DNA of 64,000 nt from Tubiluchus corallicola. Its lineage: Eukaryota > Priapulida > Priapulimorpha > Priapulimorphida > Tubiluchidae. The translations under genes and the position numbers were made by a program. Positions 1 through 11,039 of the stretch are shown here, in pieces; position 1 is the stretch's first letter, and every line of letters begins with the position of its first letter. The notes under the pieces were generated by a model. The model saw only the letters and a list, made by a program, of their open reading frames with translations, did no database searches and was not told the DNA's origin. Location of the stretch: positions 137,501-201,500 of the forward strand of contig JAQGDQ010000109.1 in NCBI GenBank assembly GCA_030141605.1, in the 5' to 3' direction.

Positions 1-36
1 GAAATGCTCCTGTTTAATATAACAAAGATTTACGAA

Positions 37-303
37 CAGTGCCGGATTTAGGTATAAGATAATTAAGCTTCAGCTTAGGACCTCACAATCTGCATGGGGC
101 CCCAAGAAGATTCCGGGTTTTATACTCATTTTATAATTAAATACAATTAACTAATATTTTACTCCTAAAATAATTTGTATTGTGGACCTTGGTATTAAAT
201 AATAAAACACACACACGCACACACATGTTATATATATATATATAAGAAAGAGGGCCTAAGGACTTTATAACTTAGGGCCTCACTGAGTATAAATCCGGCA
301 CTA
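37..303. mobile_element. Short non-autonomous hAT-like element (MITE)
   Basis: The two ends are inverted copies of a sequence starting CAGTGCCGGATTTA: the left end begins at 37 and the right end reads TAAATCCGGCACTA up to 303. The flanking 8 bases are TTTACGAA on the left and TTCACAAA on the right, six of eight identical, as expected for an old 8-bp hAT target duplication. The interior has no coding sequence and carries short CA and TA microsatellites (about 207-244). Terminal CAGTG-type ends and 8-bp duplications are typical of hAT transposons; the family assignment is inference. Confidence 0.65.
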
Positions 304-521
304 TTCACAAACAAAGAAAAATAATCAAAAAATAAACTTGTGTCAGTTAAATTCTTTTGAATACTAACTTTCACACTAAAATAATCAGATTTCAGAATTA
401 TAAAATTGTTGGCGTGGGAGTAATGAAAAATATGTAACATATGAAACTGTTCATAATCATACACTTCCTACACACGAAGCCCTAGCAAGTCGCGCTCGCG
501 TCTAATAGATCAGCGCTTATA

Positions 522-615
522 TTACCTGCATAATGAAACCCTTGCGGCGCCTAGGAACACCTGCATTTTGTCCATTGTTGTCCAGCTCATCATCATGTTC
601 GAAATGTAAAAATGT
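522..615 (-). other. Candidate terminal exon of the Sel1-like gene (ambiguous frame)
   Basis: A good acceptor (ttcag) ends at 616 on the minus strand. Joined to the exon ending at 699 in its required phase, it adds 31 residues and stops at 522. However, another frame through the same DNA, which reads EHDDELDNNGQNAGVPRRRK and onward, looks more like real protein and needs a different phase. Either the true last exon lies elsewhere or a small exon was missed. The 304-521 stretch contains nothing else I can support. Confidence 0.25.
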
Positions 616-698
616 CTGAATAGTTTATTTGGCAATACAAGCTTATGGTTTCTAAATTTAAAGTTCTTGTAAAAGAGACAGTAAATCTTTGTACTTAC

Positions 699-1610
699 TT
701 AAACCATTTTATAGCTTCTTTATGATCTTGCTTAACACCTTTGCCTAAATTAAAGTATATGTTAATAGTTTTAGACAGTTTAATTACTTCTATTAAAACA
801 GATGTAAAATGTTAGTCCTGCCAGTAGATATAATTTTTTAAACATGTAAAAGAAAATACAGTTGTTAAAATGAAACTCAGTCACTCTGCTGCAACCCGTT
901 TATGAAAACTTAAGCTATTTTTCTGTTTACAATAACAATCACGTATCTCAAATAAGCAAAAATATTCAATTTTTAAATTTAACCTGGCAGTAACACTAAC
1001 AAACATTAAGATACTGCAGTTAGGTTTACCTTGCAAGAATTTTTGCCCAACAAGGTGCTGCGCATGATCATGTCCAATATGAGCATAAGCCTTGGTCACA
1101 TGAAAATGAAGACTGTCAAAGTGAAAAGCAGTGTAATAGGCAAGCCAGACAGCAAATAGGAGTACACATACCTGTAAATATAAATGTACAAACCTATCAT
1201 TTCAGAAGTAGATGTACATGCTGAATATCCTTTACAAACTTTAAACAGCTGCAGTCACTTATAAAAATAATTAATTTGGTGACACCATCATTAACGAAGT
1301 AATTATTGTAGAGAAGATTGTAAACAAGATACGTGGACGTAGATTCTCTGAATAACAGAGGAACTACTGCATGCCTAATGGAAGTATTATTCCATTTTAT
1401 ACAATGTGTATTGAAAGTGAATATTAGAATACTTACTTCCACAACTTTCACCCATGTCGGATCAGGTTTTTTCTTTCTAGCCAAATAAACCTTGCCTCCA
1501 AAAGGAAGATCAGGATCCCAGTCGTCTGGAAGAGGCTGATATCGAGGGGTATCTCCAGCACTGGTGGCACGTTTCCTTGCTGATTTTTGTTCTTCGGAAT
1601 CTGAAACCAT
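699..1610 (-). CDS. Small single-pass membrane protein with a Sel1-like segment (3' end unresolved)
   Basis: Three exons join in frame with GT/AG borders: 1437-1610, 1030-1171 and 699-744, giving about 120 residues. I chose the ATG at 1610 (MVSDSEEQKS) because the reading frame upstream of it looks non-coding. The protein starts with a polar, Lys/Arg-rich region (about 1-50), then a hydrophobic span (VCVLLFAVWLAYYTAF, about 59-74), then a histidine-rich segment. The last segment (HAQHLVGQKFLQG, then GVKQDHKEAIKWF) matches the Sel1 repeat pattern of Ala, Gly, and EA..W spacing. A Sel1 solenoid anchored by one membrane helix would act as a protein-interaction module, but I do not recognise the ortholog. 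It faces TTC5 head-to-head. The C-terminal exon is uncertain, so length and topology are incomplete. Confidence 0.6.
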
Positions 1611-1942
1611 CTTAATTGGTGCGCAACGTTCACAATGTCTAGTAAGATTAATAATTTTGGTTAAAATTATTTCTTTCAACCAGGTTTTGATTCTCATGTA
1701 ATGTACACGTTTAACGTTTCAGCGAAAAGCGTCATCACCTTGTATCCCATAGCAACAGTTAAAATATATTTTTAGTAAAAATGTATTTTGCATGCTTAGC
1801 TGCATGTAAACTATTAGTGCTAAAAATTACAATAATAGCTTTAGTTTTCTTAGTTCTTTTTCCAAATTAATTTACAAGATATTTAAAGTTTTGTCAAAGA
1901 AAATGCCAGGGCTGACCTCTACTGAAGAAATCTTGAAACAAT
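1611..1942. promoter_or_regulatory. Head-to-head intergenic region, probable bidirectional promoter
   Basis: Only 332 bp separate the start codon of the minus-strand Sel1-like gene (1610) from the ATG of plus-strand TTC5 (1943). Divergent starts this close usually share one promoter region. I see no convincing TATA box at a useful distance from either start; the 5' untranslated ends cannot be placed from sequence alone. Confidence 0.45.
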
Positions 1943-4900
1943 ATGGCGACTTCCGTAGAAGAAGACTTTGAATCTCACGAAGCAAATAATTTAAGTTTAA
2001 ACGATTGTATCAATGTCGAAGACGGTTTAAAACTTGCCAGAGTATGTAACACATGGTTTCTTTTTTGATACTGAATAATAATTTAAATTTATGAATTGTT
2101 CATAATGAAATTCAATTATTATTGTGATTATGTACTTACTAAGTGATAACTAGTAGTAGTGATAAGTAATATGTGTATGCATAATTATGTATAGCGTATG
2201 TAGTTTAGGCCTATGAATTTATAAGACTATAAGTCGTGAAGTTTATTCAAAGAATAGCGCTAATTGGATTTTAAAAAACCTTGAACGTCTAAGCTAATGC
2301 AGCGAAATAATTCACAATATTCGATGGGGATCCAGCATGTTTTCAATATTGACTGTTCCCAGCGCACTGCAAAGAGTAAAAATTTACAAAAACGTCACAT
2401 TTGAACTTGGTGCAAAGCAAAATTAGACAAAAGTGAATAAACAACTATATTCTCACACTTAACAATAACACTCTTTGAAATTAAAATTTAGGTGTCTCAC
2501 CAAATTTAATCCACTTACATAATTATACCTTCATGTTAATAAATGCATAAACAGATTATTACAAGTTTATTTTAATTAGACAAATTGTTACAAACCCACA
2601 ACTAATTAAAGGTCAGTACCAAACTTCAAATTAGAAAGTTTGGGCTACCCATATACCATACTGGTTCCTCGCTCTTTAGCGCAAGCAAAGTAGCACAATT
2701 TCGGTATATGGGCTAGTGCGTTAAACAGTGCCCTACATAATAGCCCTATGCCTGCTAATAGATATCATGCTAACAATTTACCCTACCAAGCAACTAGATG
2801 CAAGCAACGATGATTCGTTGCTGGCCACTCGCTAAATGCTGACACTTTGCCTCAGAGAAATGGAATGCCTCTGATAGAATTCTCTCATGATGTTATATTG
2901 ATGGATTAATTATTGCTGCATTCACCTCACTTGCATTTACGTTGTCGGAAAAACAACACTAGAAATTCTCAGGAGTGTTGAAAAGAAAAGTCTATTAAAC
3001 AGAAATGGCTAGTATTATTAAACGTCTGCATGAAGCTTTTAAGAATATTGATACTGGACATGAGTTTTTATGAAAACAAACCCTAGTACAGGGATAAAAT
3101 CAGAAGTGAGATGTAATACTGCTAATGCTTTACAGTGTTACAAAGATGTTTTAGCAGAAAAAAGAGTCAATGTAACCAATCAAAGCTTAAAATTAGCTAC
3201 TGTTTGATCCAGCATCATTGAGTGTCAAAATTACTTGTTCAGAATGCACTTTAAAATAAGCTAACTGGACTAAAAGTTCTACCGAAAACATCATTGATGA
3301 ATAAGAATATGCATGAAATTAAGGCAGTGAAACCCCGTTTGAGAAACAAACATTTAATTGCTCAATAGCTAACTGGTAATTTATTTGCAGGACCATGTGG
3401 AAGAATTATATAGATTTAAAGATTGTTACTTTTTGGAACATGGAATAGAAGCAGCTAGTGAAAAAGAGGAAAAATTGCAGCAGAAGCTAAATGAAGTTCT
3501 AGAGGTTATTAATGCCATAAAATGTAAGTTTACAATCGACTAAACAGATATAAACAACTTTAATTCAAAGTTATTTCTTCGGTTGATTTTCAATTTTAAC
3601 GTTTTTACTTGTCTAGTTTCTTGGTGTCGGCATAGGAGGTGTTTTTTATTAGCAACTATTTATTTTTTTGCAGATAAATGTGATGTGTTACCCAGAGCTC
3701 AGCTACTTTATTTAAAAGGGAGAGCGTTAAACGTTATTTCTCAGTATGATCCGGTAGCCGAGGAAGTACTTTCTAAAGCTGTTAAATTAAACCCACATCT
3801 AGTCATGGCATGGAATGAACTCGGTGAATGTTACTGGAACAAAGGTGACATGCAAGCAGCATATAATTGTTTTGTTGGAGCTCTGGACATGGAGCGCAAT
3901 AAAGTGTCATTACGCGGCATGTCAATGGTGTTGCGTCAGCTTGGCGCAAATGCAGAACAAAAATTAAAGAGTATTGAAGAGAGTGTTTCCATGGCAAAGG
4001 AAGCTGTACAGATGGATGTTAAGGATGGTACTTCTTGGTGCACTCTGGGAACTGCTTACTTTTCGTTGTTTTTTGCAAGCAATCAGGATCCAGCTATATT
4101 AGCACAGTGCATGAAGGCATATAGTCAAGCAGAGAATGACATTGTGGCTCAGTACCATTCAGACTTGCACTATAACAGAGCTGTGGTTTATCAATATGAA
4201 GAAAATTATAAGCTGGCTATTATGGGTTATACTAGAGCAAGTGAACTTGATCCTTTGTGGGAAGATCCAAAGCAAAAGCTTGCAGAATTGATTGAGTATT
4301 TGGTAAAAGTATGTGAATTTGTAAAAACTAAAGGTCAAGTCAAAGCAAAGAAACTACACCAAATGATTAGTTGTATAAACCCTGTAAGAGACTTAGGACC
4401 ATATTCAGGTGGAAAATATACATCACAATCTGGAAAAACTGTTAAGCTTCAATATACGTCTTTCAAGAATCTTAGCGAAGGAATCAACCACGAGATGGTC
4501 GTGCTGGGTAAAGTTGTTTGTGCACTAGGTGATTCCATGCCTTTGTAAGTATCCTTTTTAATTTGAGCAAATGTAAACTGATGCTGTTCATTTAGCTATT
4601 TAACTAACGTGCCAGAGTTTATTGCTGTGAAGCTGAGTTTGCTAGCTTTTGTGCTATGGAGTCTTTGACATTCATGAATTCAAATATTTTGTTGCAAGTC
4701 AACAACCACTCAATAGTTATATGATGATGCCAACCAAACCATATGGTTTGCTTTGTTCTTAGTAGCATGTACTCTACCTTTTATTGGTGGTGTTTGTATT
4801 ACAATTCTGCTGTATTACTATTCTGATAAGCAAGTTGTTATATAAAAAAGTAATTATGAGAAACTGAAGACTATATAACACATTAACATATAGAAGTTTC

Positions 4901-6217
4901 TCTTAAAATTATGAAGCAGAGCTGTAAAAGTGCTAAAAATATGCAGAAATTTTGAGATGCTATAAATCTGTTTGTGGTAATTTTATTTTGCTTTTTTTTG
5001 TTACAGCACATTTTGCTTCATTGACTCGGAAAGTACGTGCCTTGCCGTAACTCTGTATAATCTAGCAGCTGGACAGGGAGTGATAATTGGAGACGCGGTG
5101 GCAATTCCTGAGCCATATATGGAGCACGTTGATTTAGAACATGAAGGAAATGTAAGCACCTGTTCTTTAAATTAAACTCTAAGAAAGTGCAGTTTATTTT
5201 TCAACACATTCCGGCTTAATTTTGCATTGCATATGCAGTGTCATTGCCAGTGTAAATATTATGTTATCTTACTGATTGGGGTAAAAGATGTTATAACGTT
5301 TTCATCAAAATATTTTGTACCATATAATATATTATTAAACGTTTTAGCTGTTAGCTGGTATTTCAGTTGCCAGGAGCTTTGCGTATTTGTAAAAAATACC
5401 AAATAGTAAATAAACTATTTAGCCAAATGCTTCTGGCTAGCAGCAGAAAATGGTTTGTCCTCGATGACTAACAATTGTTTCTTATATTTGAATAATTAGC
5501 TAGAAAGTTAATCAACAGCATTCGAACACAGCTATTGCTTACGTCCGAAACTAACCACAGTTCGTGCAATGGTAGGCATCTTCCCTTGCACATCAAGCAC
5601 GTTTGCGTAAGTGTTACTGCTTAAACGTGATGTGATGTCATGAAAATGGGCTCTACGTCATTTGACATCAGAAACTAACACTGCAGTTCATGATCATGGT
5701 TATCATGCTGTCGCCTTCTATTTGTTGGCCACGTGCACGTGACAAAAAGGCGCCATTGCCAGTCTTAGTAGATTCACTGAAGCAGAATAAACACAGAAGC
5801 AGTTAATGTCTTATGTGCTTGATGAAAACTTCTATACTTTTAGTTATTCTAACCATCATATTTGTTGTACAAGCTCAACAATACTGAGATGCCACAATTA
5901 AATAATGTAGTTGATAGATGTTTGCACCAATACAGGAGGTCATGAAATTCAAAGTTAAGTTGAGTACCTACAGTTTGTAGCCTTAATACTCGGCCACCCA
6001 TATTGATATGAAACTGCTCCATGTCTGTCTGTCTGCCAGTAAAAAATATTTATTGTCTATTTATATTAGTATAATATTCACATTATGCATTTTTTAGGTA
6101 ATCTCTTTTTGGAGTATACGTGTTGCCAATCCATTGGTGCTAGTTGTGAACAAGAGAAAATTTACACGAGACAAAATAGCTAATTCGTCGTTTTCTGTGC
6201 GCTCATTGCTTCAATGA
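1943..6217 (+). CDS. TTC5: Tetratricopeptide repeat protein 5 (TTC5/STRAP)
   Basis: Five exons join perfectly: 1943-2041, 3391-3523, 3674-4544, 5007-5151 and 6098-6217, encoding 455 residues, close to the ~440 of vertebrate TTC5. The central exon carries TPR units such as NPHLVMAWNELGECYWNKGD and the family signature LRGMSMVLRQL, followed by further TPRs around YNRAVVYQYEENYKLAIMGY. The C-terminal exons encode a beta-rich OB-fold-like region (GQGVIIGDAVAIPEP, then SIRVANPLVLVVN), which is diagnostic of this family. TTC5 is a p300/p53 cofactor and, in mammals, recognises nascent tubulin chains to trigger tubulin mRNA decay; those roles are transferred from family knowledge. Introns are 1349, 150, 462 and 946 bp. 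No frameshift or missing segment is seen. Confidence 0.95.
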
Positions 6218-8372
6218 AGCAAACAAGAAACTCCAATTCAGTGACTCTGCATAGCTTGCAGAATTTACACAACTTTGGTCACTTAGCTTATCGTGTTAAG
6301 ACTTGTAGCAAACTTCACACATGCATCTTTAATATTAACATTGGCCGATTGCTGTTTTGAAACATGTTAGTGGACATTTCTAAATAAGCCTCATAAGAGT
6401 GTGTTGCTCAATGCTATGGAACTTGAGTAAATTGTGGTTCAAGTGATTTGACAACTTGTTGCACACAAAGTGAAACTTTTGGCCTATCAAGACAACTGAT
6501 TTCCAAAATTGAGCTGCTAGTGATTTTGTTTTTGTTACTGCAATGAGATTTTAGTAAATGTGATTAAAATGCCTGTGCTTCTAGTGTGTGTACATTAGAC
6601 ATGTACCTGTAAATTATAAATTGTTCTAGTCATCCAATTCTTTTTGTAAAAATATTTTTCAGTGCTTTGCTATGAAGCTGAAATACAATGCTATTTTGCT
6701 AAGTATGTTTTACTTGACGTGTGTTTTTTTGTTGATAATAGTGATTGAGTTTTGATATTACGCAGCCCACATAGATTGTCAGGCACTAATTACTTCATTT
6801 TATGTGAGAGAGTAGTGTTTATAATCGAGCCTCCTGACATCAATGTTATTCAATCCTTTGTAATGTACACACACACTGTTAGACCTTTTGTGTGAGTGTG
6901 TCAATATACAGAACAGCTTTCTTTTTTTGTTTGCAATATAGATCCATGGTACAGAAGGAACAGCACGTTGTCAGAAAATGTTTTATTAGTTCTGTTCTTA
7001 AGTGTTACTCGGGTCAAAGAATTACCTGTATTTATTACCAGCTCATTAGGCATGATCTGAAAATTCACCCTAAAGTCTAAATGTTAAGTGTACACGTTTA
7101 AGGTACAATAGTTTCAAATTCACTGCCGCATTCAAGATTTTACTAATTTAACTGATAACTGATTTTGCTGAAAAAAGAAAATTCCACAGAGATCTTGTGA
7201 TTATTATCAGATTTGAGTGATATAAGCACTAGAGTTGCCTCTTAACCAGTATAAAAGCCTCCGCTGTTCATATCATTACTTCATTTAGTGAGAGCTAAAT
7301 TATTGTGACACAGGTGAAGACATTACCTTGAACCTCGTGATCTGATTAGTGGTTAATAAGCTTACTGCATCGTGACTAGTGACTGGTACTGGAAACAGTG
7401 GGGTTCACCATTGATTAATTACTTGTCCCTTTACCAAACACTGACATGTACAGTATAGTAACTATGCAGAGAATTAGCAAATGCATTAGGCTAACTTTGG
7501 TGTTTGCATAACGATTAAAGTTCATTAGTCATTCTGTTACTCATTAGCAGAATAGCTTGATTTGCCTGTAGTTGGATAGGCCATTATTAAATCATTGTGT
7601 GTAGTGAAGTAAAGTCAGCATCAGGGATCAGTGTTGGTACTTTACTGTAGTGTGATTTTTATAAATACCACATTCCCAAAATTTTAGTCCGCAACTGTTT
7701 TCGTGACAGTAGCAAAGCATTCATCATATTTTTGCTCAGTGCAGGACATTTACTTGGTCTATTTTTAGTTGTGCGTGAATTGTTTTTTAAAATTTGAATT
7801 GGATGAAAAATCAGTGCTTATGCACACTACATGTGGATAAGAATTTTACAGAGTGCCTGTAACAAACTTGAAGTTAGCATAAAAAGTTTCACACATCGTT
7901 TATTTTAAAAACTCTAGTTTTTTCTGATTCGCAACTTTATTCCGCTAAAGCAAGCTGAACAACACTTCATACCTATGGAATGAAAATTATTGAAATAGCA
8001 GTGTAGAGCAAGAAATGATTTATATTTAACCAGAGTTACTAGGCTCTTGTAGGTGGTTTTAATAGGGTGTGTAGTTTACCATTCACTCTCAATAGTTATT
8101 TAAAAATAGGGTTTCTCTAACTATCTAATTAATATTAATAGCATAAATAATTTATTATAAACATTTCAATTTATTATCACTATCCCTGAACAAGAAACTG
8201 CATCGCAGGTTCTGGTTTTATTAAATCAGCCTTTTCAGTCAAATAATACAATACATAGACATGTATTATACTAGACATCTATTATACTAGAGACTTTAGT
8301 CACTAATAACACTGAATACGGAATCCATGAATGTGAACATTTTGGTCCATCTTTAAGATCTAAAGTCACAGT
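6218..8372. other. Intergenic region between convergent genes
   Basis: About 2.15 kb of AT-rich DNA between the stop of TTC5 and the last exon of the minus-strand secreted-peptide gene. The two genes converge here, so it should hold both 3' untranslated ends. I see no further coding sequence, tRNA or clear transposon; the open frame at 6892-7080 has no recognisable content. Confidence 0.5.
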
Positions 8373-11039
8373 TTAGGCATCTCCCAAATCACACAGTAGA
8401 GACATTCCTCCATTTATGACACAGTCAGCCCTGTTACTGAAACGAAAAAAAATCATAATTGTTTTCATCATTACACACTATCAGCACAAAAATCATTCTC
8501 ACTATTGTTTTCAACAGAATATATCGCTGATGATACAATCCCACGGTTGATTAAATTTTGATATCAATACTTACTGCAATGTAATTCACCTATTATGTTT
8601 GTTTGTCCTTACATGCATTATCACCCGTTTATTGCTTCTCTTATTTTTTATTGTTTTTGTCTATTTTACTATATGTTTTCTGTAAAGTGTTCTGCCTTGT
8701 GCTGCATTGATCGTACACGGATAGGCACGGTATAGGAATTTCTTAGACTGGCAAATTGGGCCCGCTGCCTTTTGGTCATGTTCTACCCATCAAAGTAATT
8801 ACCATTATAATTATATGCTTCAATTTGTTCACGGATTCGTAAAAATTACATAATGAACTGAAAACGAAAGTCTTACAAGTTGCTCAGATCAATTCCTCTG
8901 TCTGGCGTAAAGGATACGTAATTATGTCGTCTTCCTTCCATTTCTCTCATTTTCTCACCCAAACTGGCAATTAATCTAAAAAGCATAAAATAAATCGTAA
9001 CAGCCATAAATGTAAATGATAAGATTATATTTGTGCAAAGGAGATAAGCGCAGTCAGTCATTAGTCTTGTCCATTTAAAGTTTTTAATTCTGTTTAAAAG
9101 TTAGAAAAAATTGTCTTTACTAAAATGTCGGATCTGTATGTGTACATGTATTTAATTATATTAAATATTATTAATAAAACTCCATTCACATAATTAAGCA
9201 ACAGGACATTTCTGCAACAAATGACATTTCTGCAACATCAGTAAACAGGCTGCTCATTGTAAAACAAACACGCACACAGATTGTGTGTTTTAGATGCTAT
9301 TTTCTTTCAAGAATTATTCTCAAAATGCTTCCTCTGTAACTTGCGTAAATTTCTAACCAATATCGTGGCCTACTGGGTAGTTACCAAATACTCAAACCGC
9401 TGCGTCATATTAGGCACATTTCAGGAGCTAGCTAGCAACTAGTATTTTAAAATTTCTAAAAAGTTGAGCAGATATGACTTTTTATTATTTTTTATTACCC
9501 AAAATTAGTTAAGCAAATTTTTGTGCAAGTTTGTAATACGTGTTTTATCAGTTGTTTTTCACATTACTTCACTAGCTTTTTAAATTTCAATATTTATATT
9601 CATAATTGCTTCATAATGCCTATTAAGTCAGCTACCAGGAAGGATTATTTCGTCCGTCGATACGCCAGAAACTTACAATAAATTGAGTTAAATATCAAAG
9701 CTCAATTAAACCCTTGAAACAACTACAATTAATGGCGGTTCTCGCTCATCCTTTCTCTTGACCGCAAATTAATTGCTTCACAATTGGCTAGTTTTAGCTG
9801 CAATTGCTCACATTTTTTCAGCACTGACTACGTCATGCTACTGAGTGAAATTTCATAGGCACTGCGTCTTTGCCTCTCCGGTCGTTTATAGTTATTTGTT
9901 AATGTAATACCTGATAGTTTTCTGTTCATTTAGTCATTACCACCTATACTAAAGGTAAATTTTGACAAATTTCTAGCCATCTTGGTCCTTTTATCAATTA
10001 TGAAGAAAAGTACAATATTAATGGAAACGAATAAGCGGGGCCTCCAACAATTGATTTTCTAGCTAGATGAAACGGAATGACAACGTAGCATTTGTCTTTA
10101 AAATGACAATAAATTGTTTTACTTATGAAGTAACCACTTATTACCTAAAAATTAATGTTGGCTTAATTAATTGGCGTCACCTTTTAGTCAGAAAATGGCA
10201 ATGACCTTACAACGGGTTAACGGACTGTAGTTACTGCAAAATTGAGCGTTGAAAGGCCAGATTGCAGGCTGTACGAGACACATGAAGCGTCCACACTAAA
10301 TGGTGAAAGCATGATAGATTCTTAATTGATTCAGTAATATTTTGATGTCATAAATAGTTCTGCGCTATTATTATCAATGTGCCATAAAACTTTACTTAAG
10401 TCCATCATTATTACACATTACATAATTTATACAACTACTATACATACCTTGCGCTAGTATAAAGCGATTAGTGTACGCTCAAGCCAGTATCAATGAATGT
10501 GTTTTAGAGTTTACTACTTAGTATTAAATCAATTTAGGATCATTAACGAATAGGCTAGAAAATAACAAATAAATTTTGTGCAAAATAATTTCTATTTCTC
10601 GCACGTGTTGCGCGTTAAGTGTCCTCGTGCATCATCTAACAATCATCTAATAATTGGAAATCATTGAACGTGTTTACTTTACGATATTTTGGCTATTTGT
10701 CTAATTACCTTCAGTGCTAAATCAGTTATTTTTTTCCATAAGAATTGTAGACAAAGTAACTACGTAATCCCGAATGAATTTCATCAAATAATGAACCTAT
10801 TTGTAATATTATTGATGTCATAGAAAATGGTAGCGGATTTTATTATAAAGCTAAAATCGTTGAGCAGACATACACTTGCGCGCAAAGATCAAAAACGTTT
10901 TAATTGTCCTATATGAAAGTGTAACATACCTGTCTAAAGAGTTACCACCTGATGGCTTAAGATCGATGTATTTTGCCTGCTTTAAAGTAATTAAACACGC
11001 GAACACACAACCGATCAGGAGAATTCTAGCTGTGGCCAT
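8373..11039 (-). CDS. Small secreted peptide precursor, two C-terminal cysteines
   Basis: Three exons join in frame on the minus strand: 10930-11039, 8877-8975 and 8373-8436, encoding 90 residues. Residues 1 to about 22 form a clear signal peptide (MATARILLIGCVFACLITL). The rest is short and mostly polar: a helical stretch (SLDRLIASLGEKMREMEG), a dibasic RR at about 55-56, then a segment ending in DCVINGGMSLLCDLGDA with two cysteines nine residues apart that could form a loop. Signal peptide, dibasic site and terminal disulfide loop together fit a hormone or neuropeptide precursor, but it matches no family I can name and has no amidation signal. It could also be a small secreted effector or structural peptide. 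Introns are 1954 and 440 bp. The splice phases (2 and 2) close perfectly, which supports the model. Confidence 0.7.
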
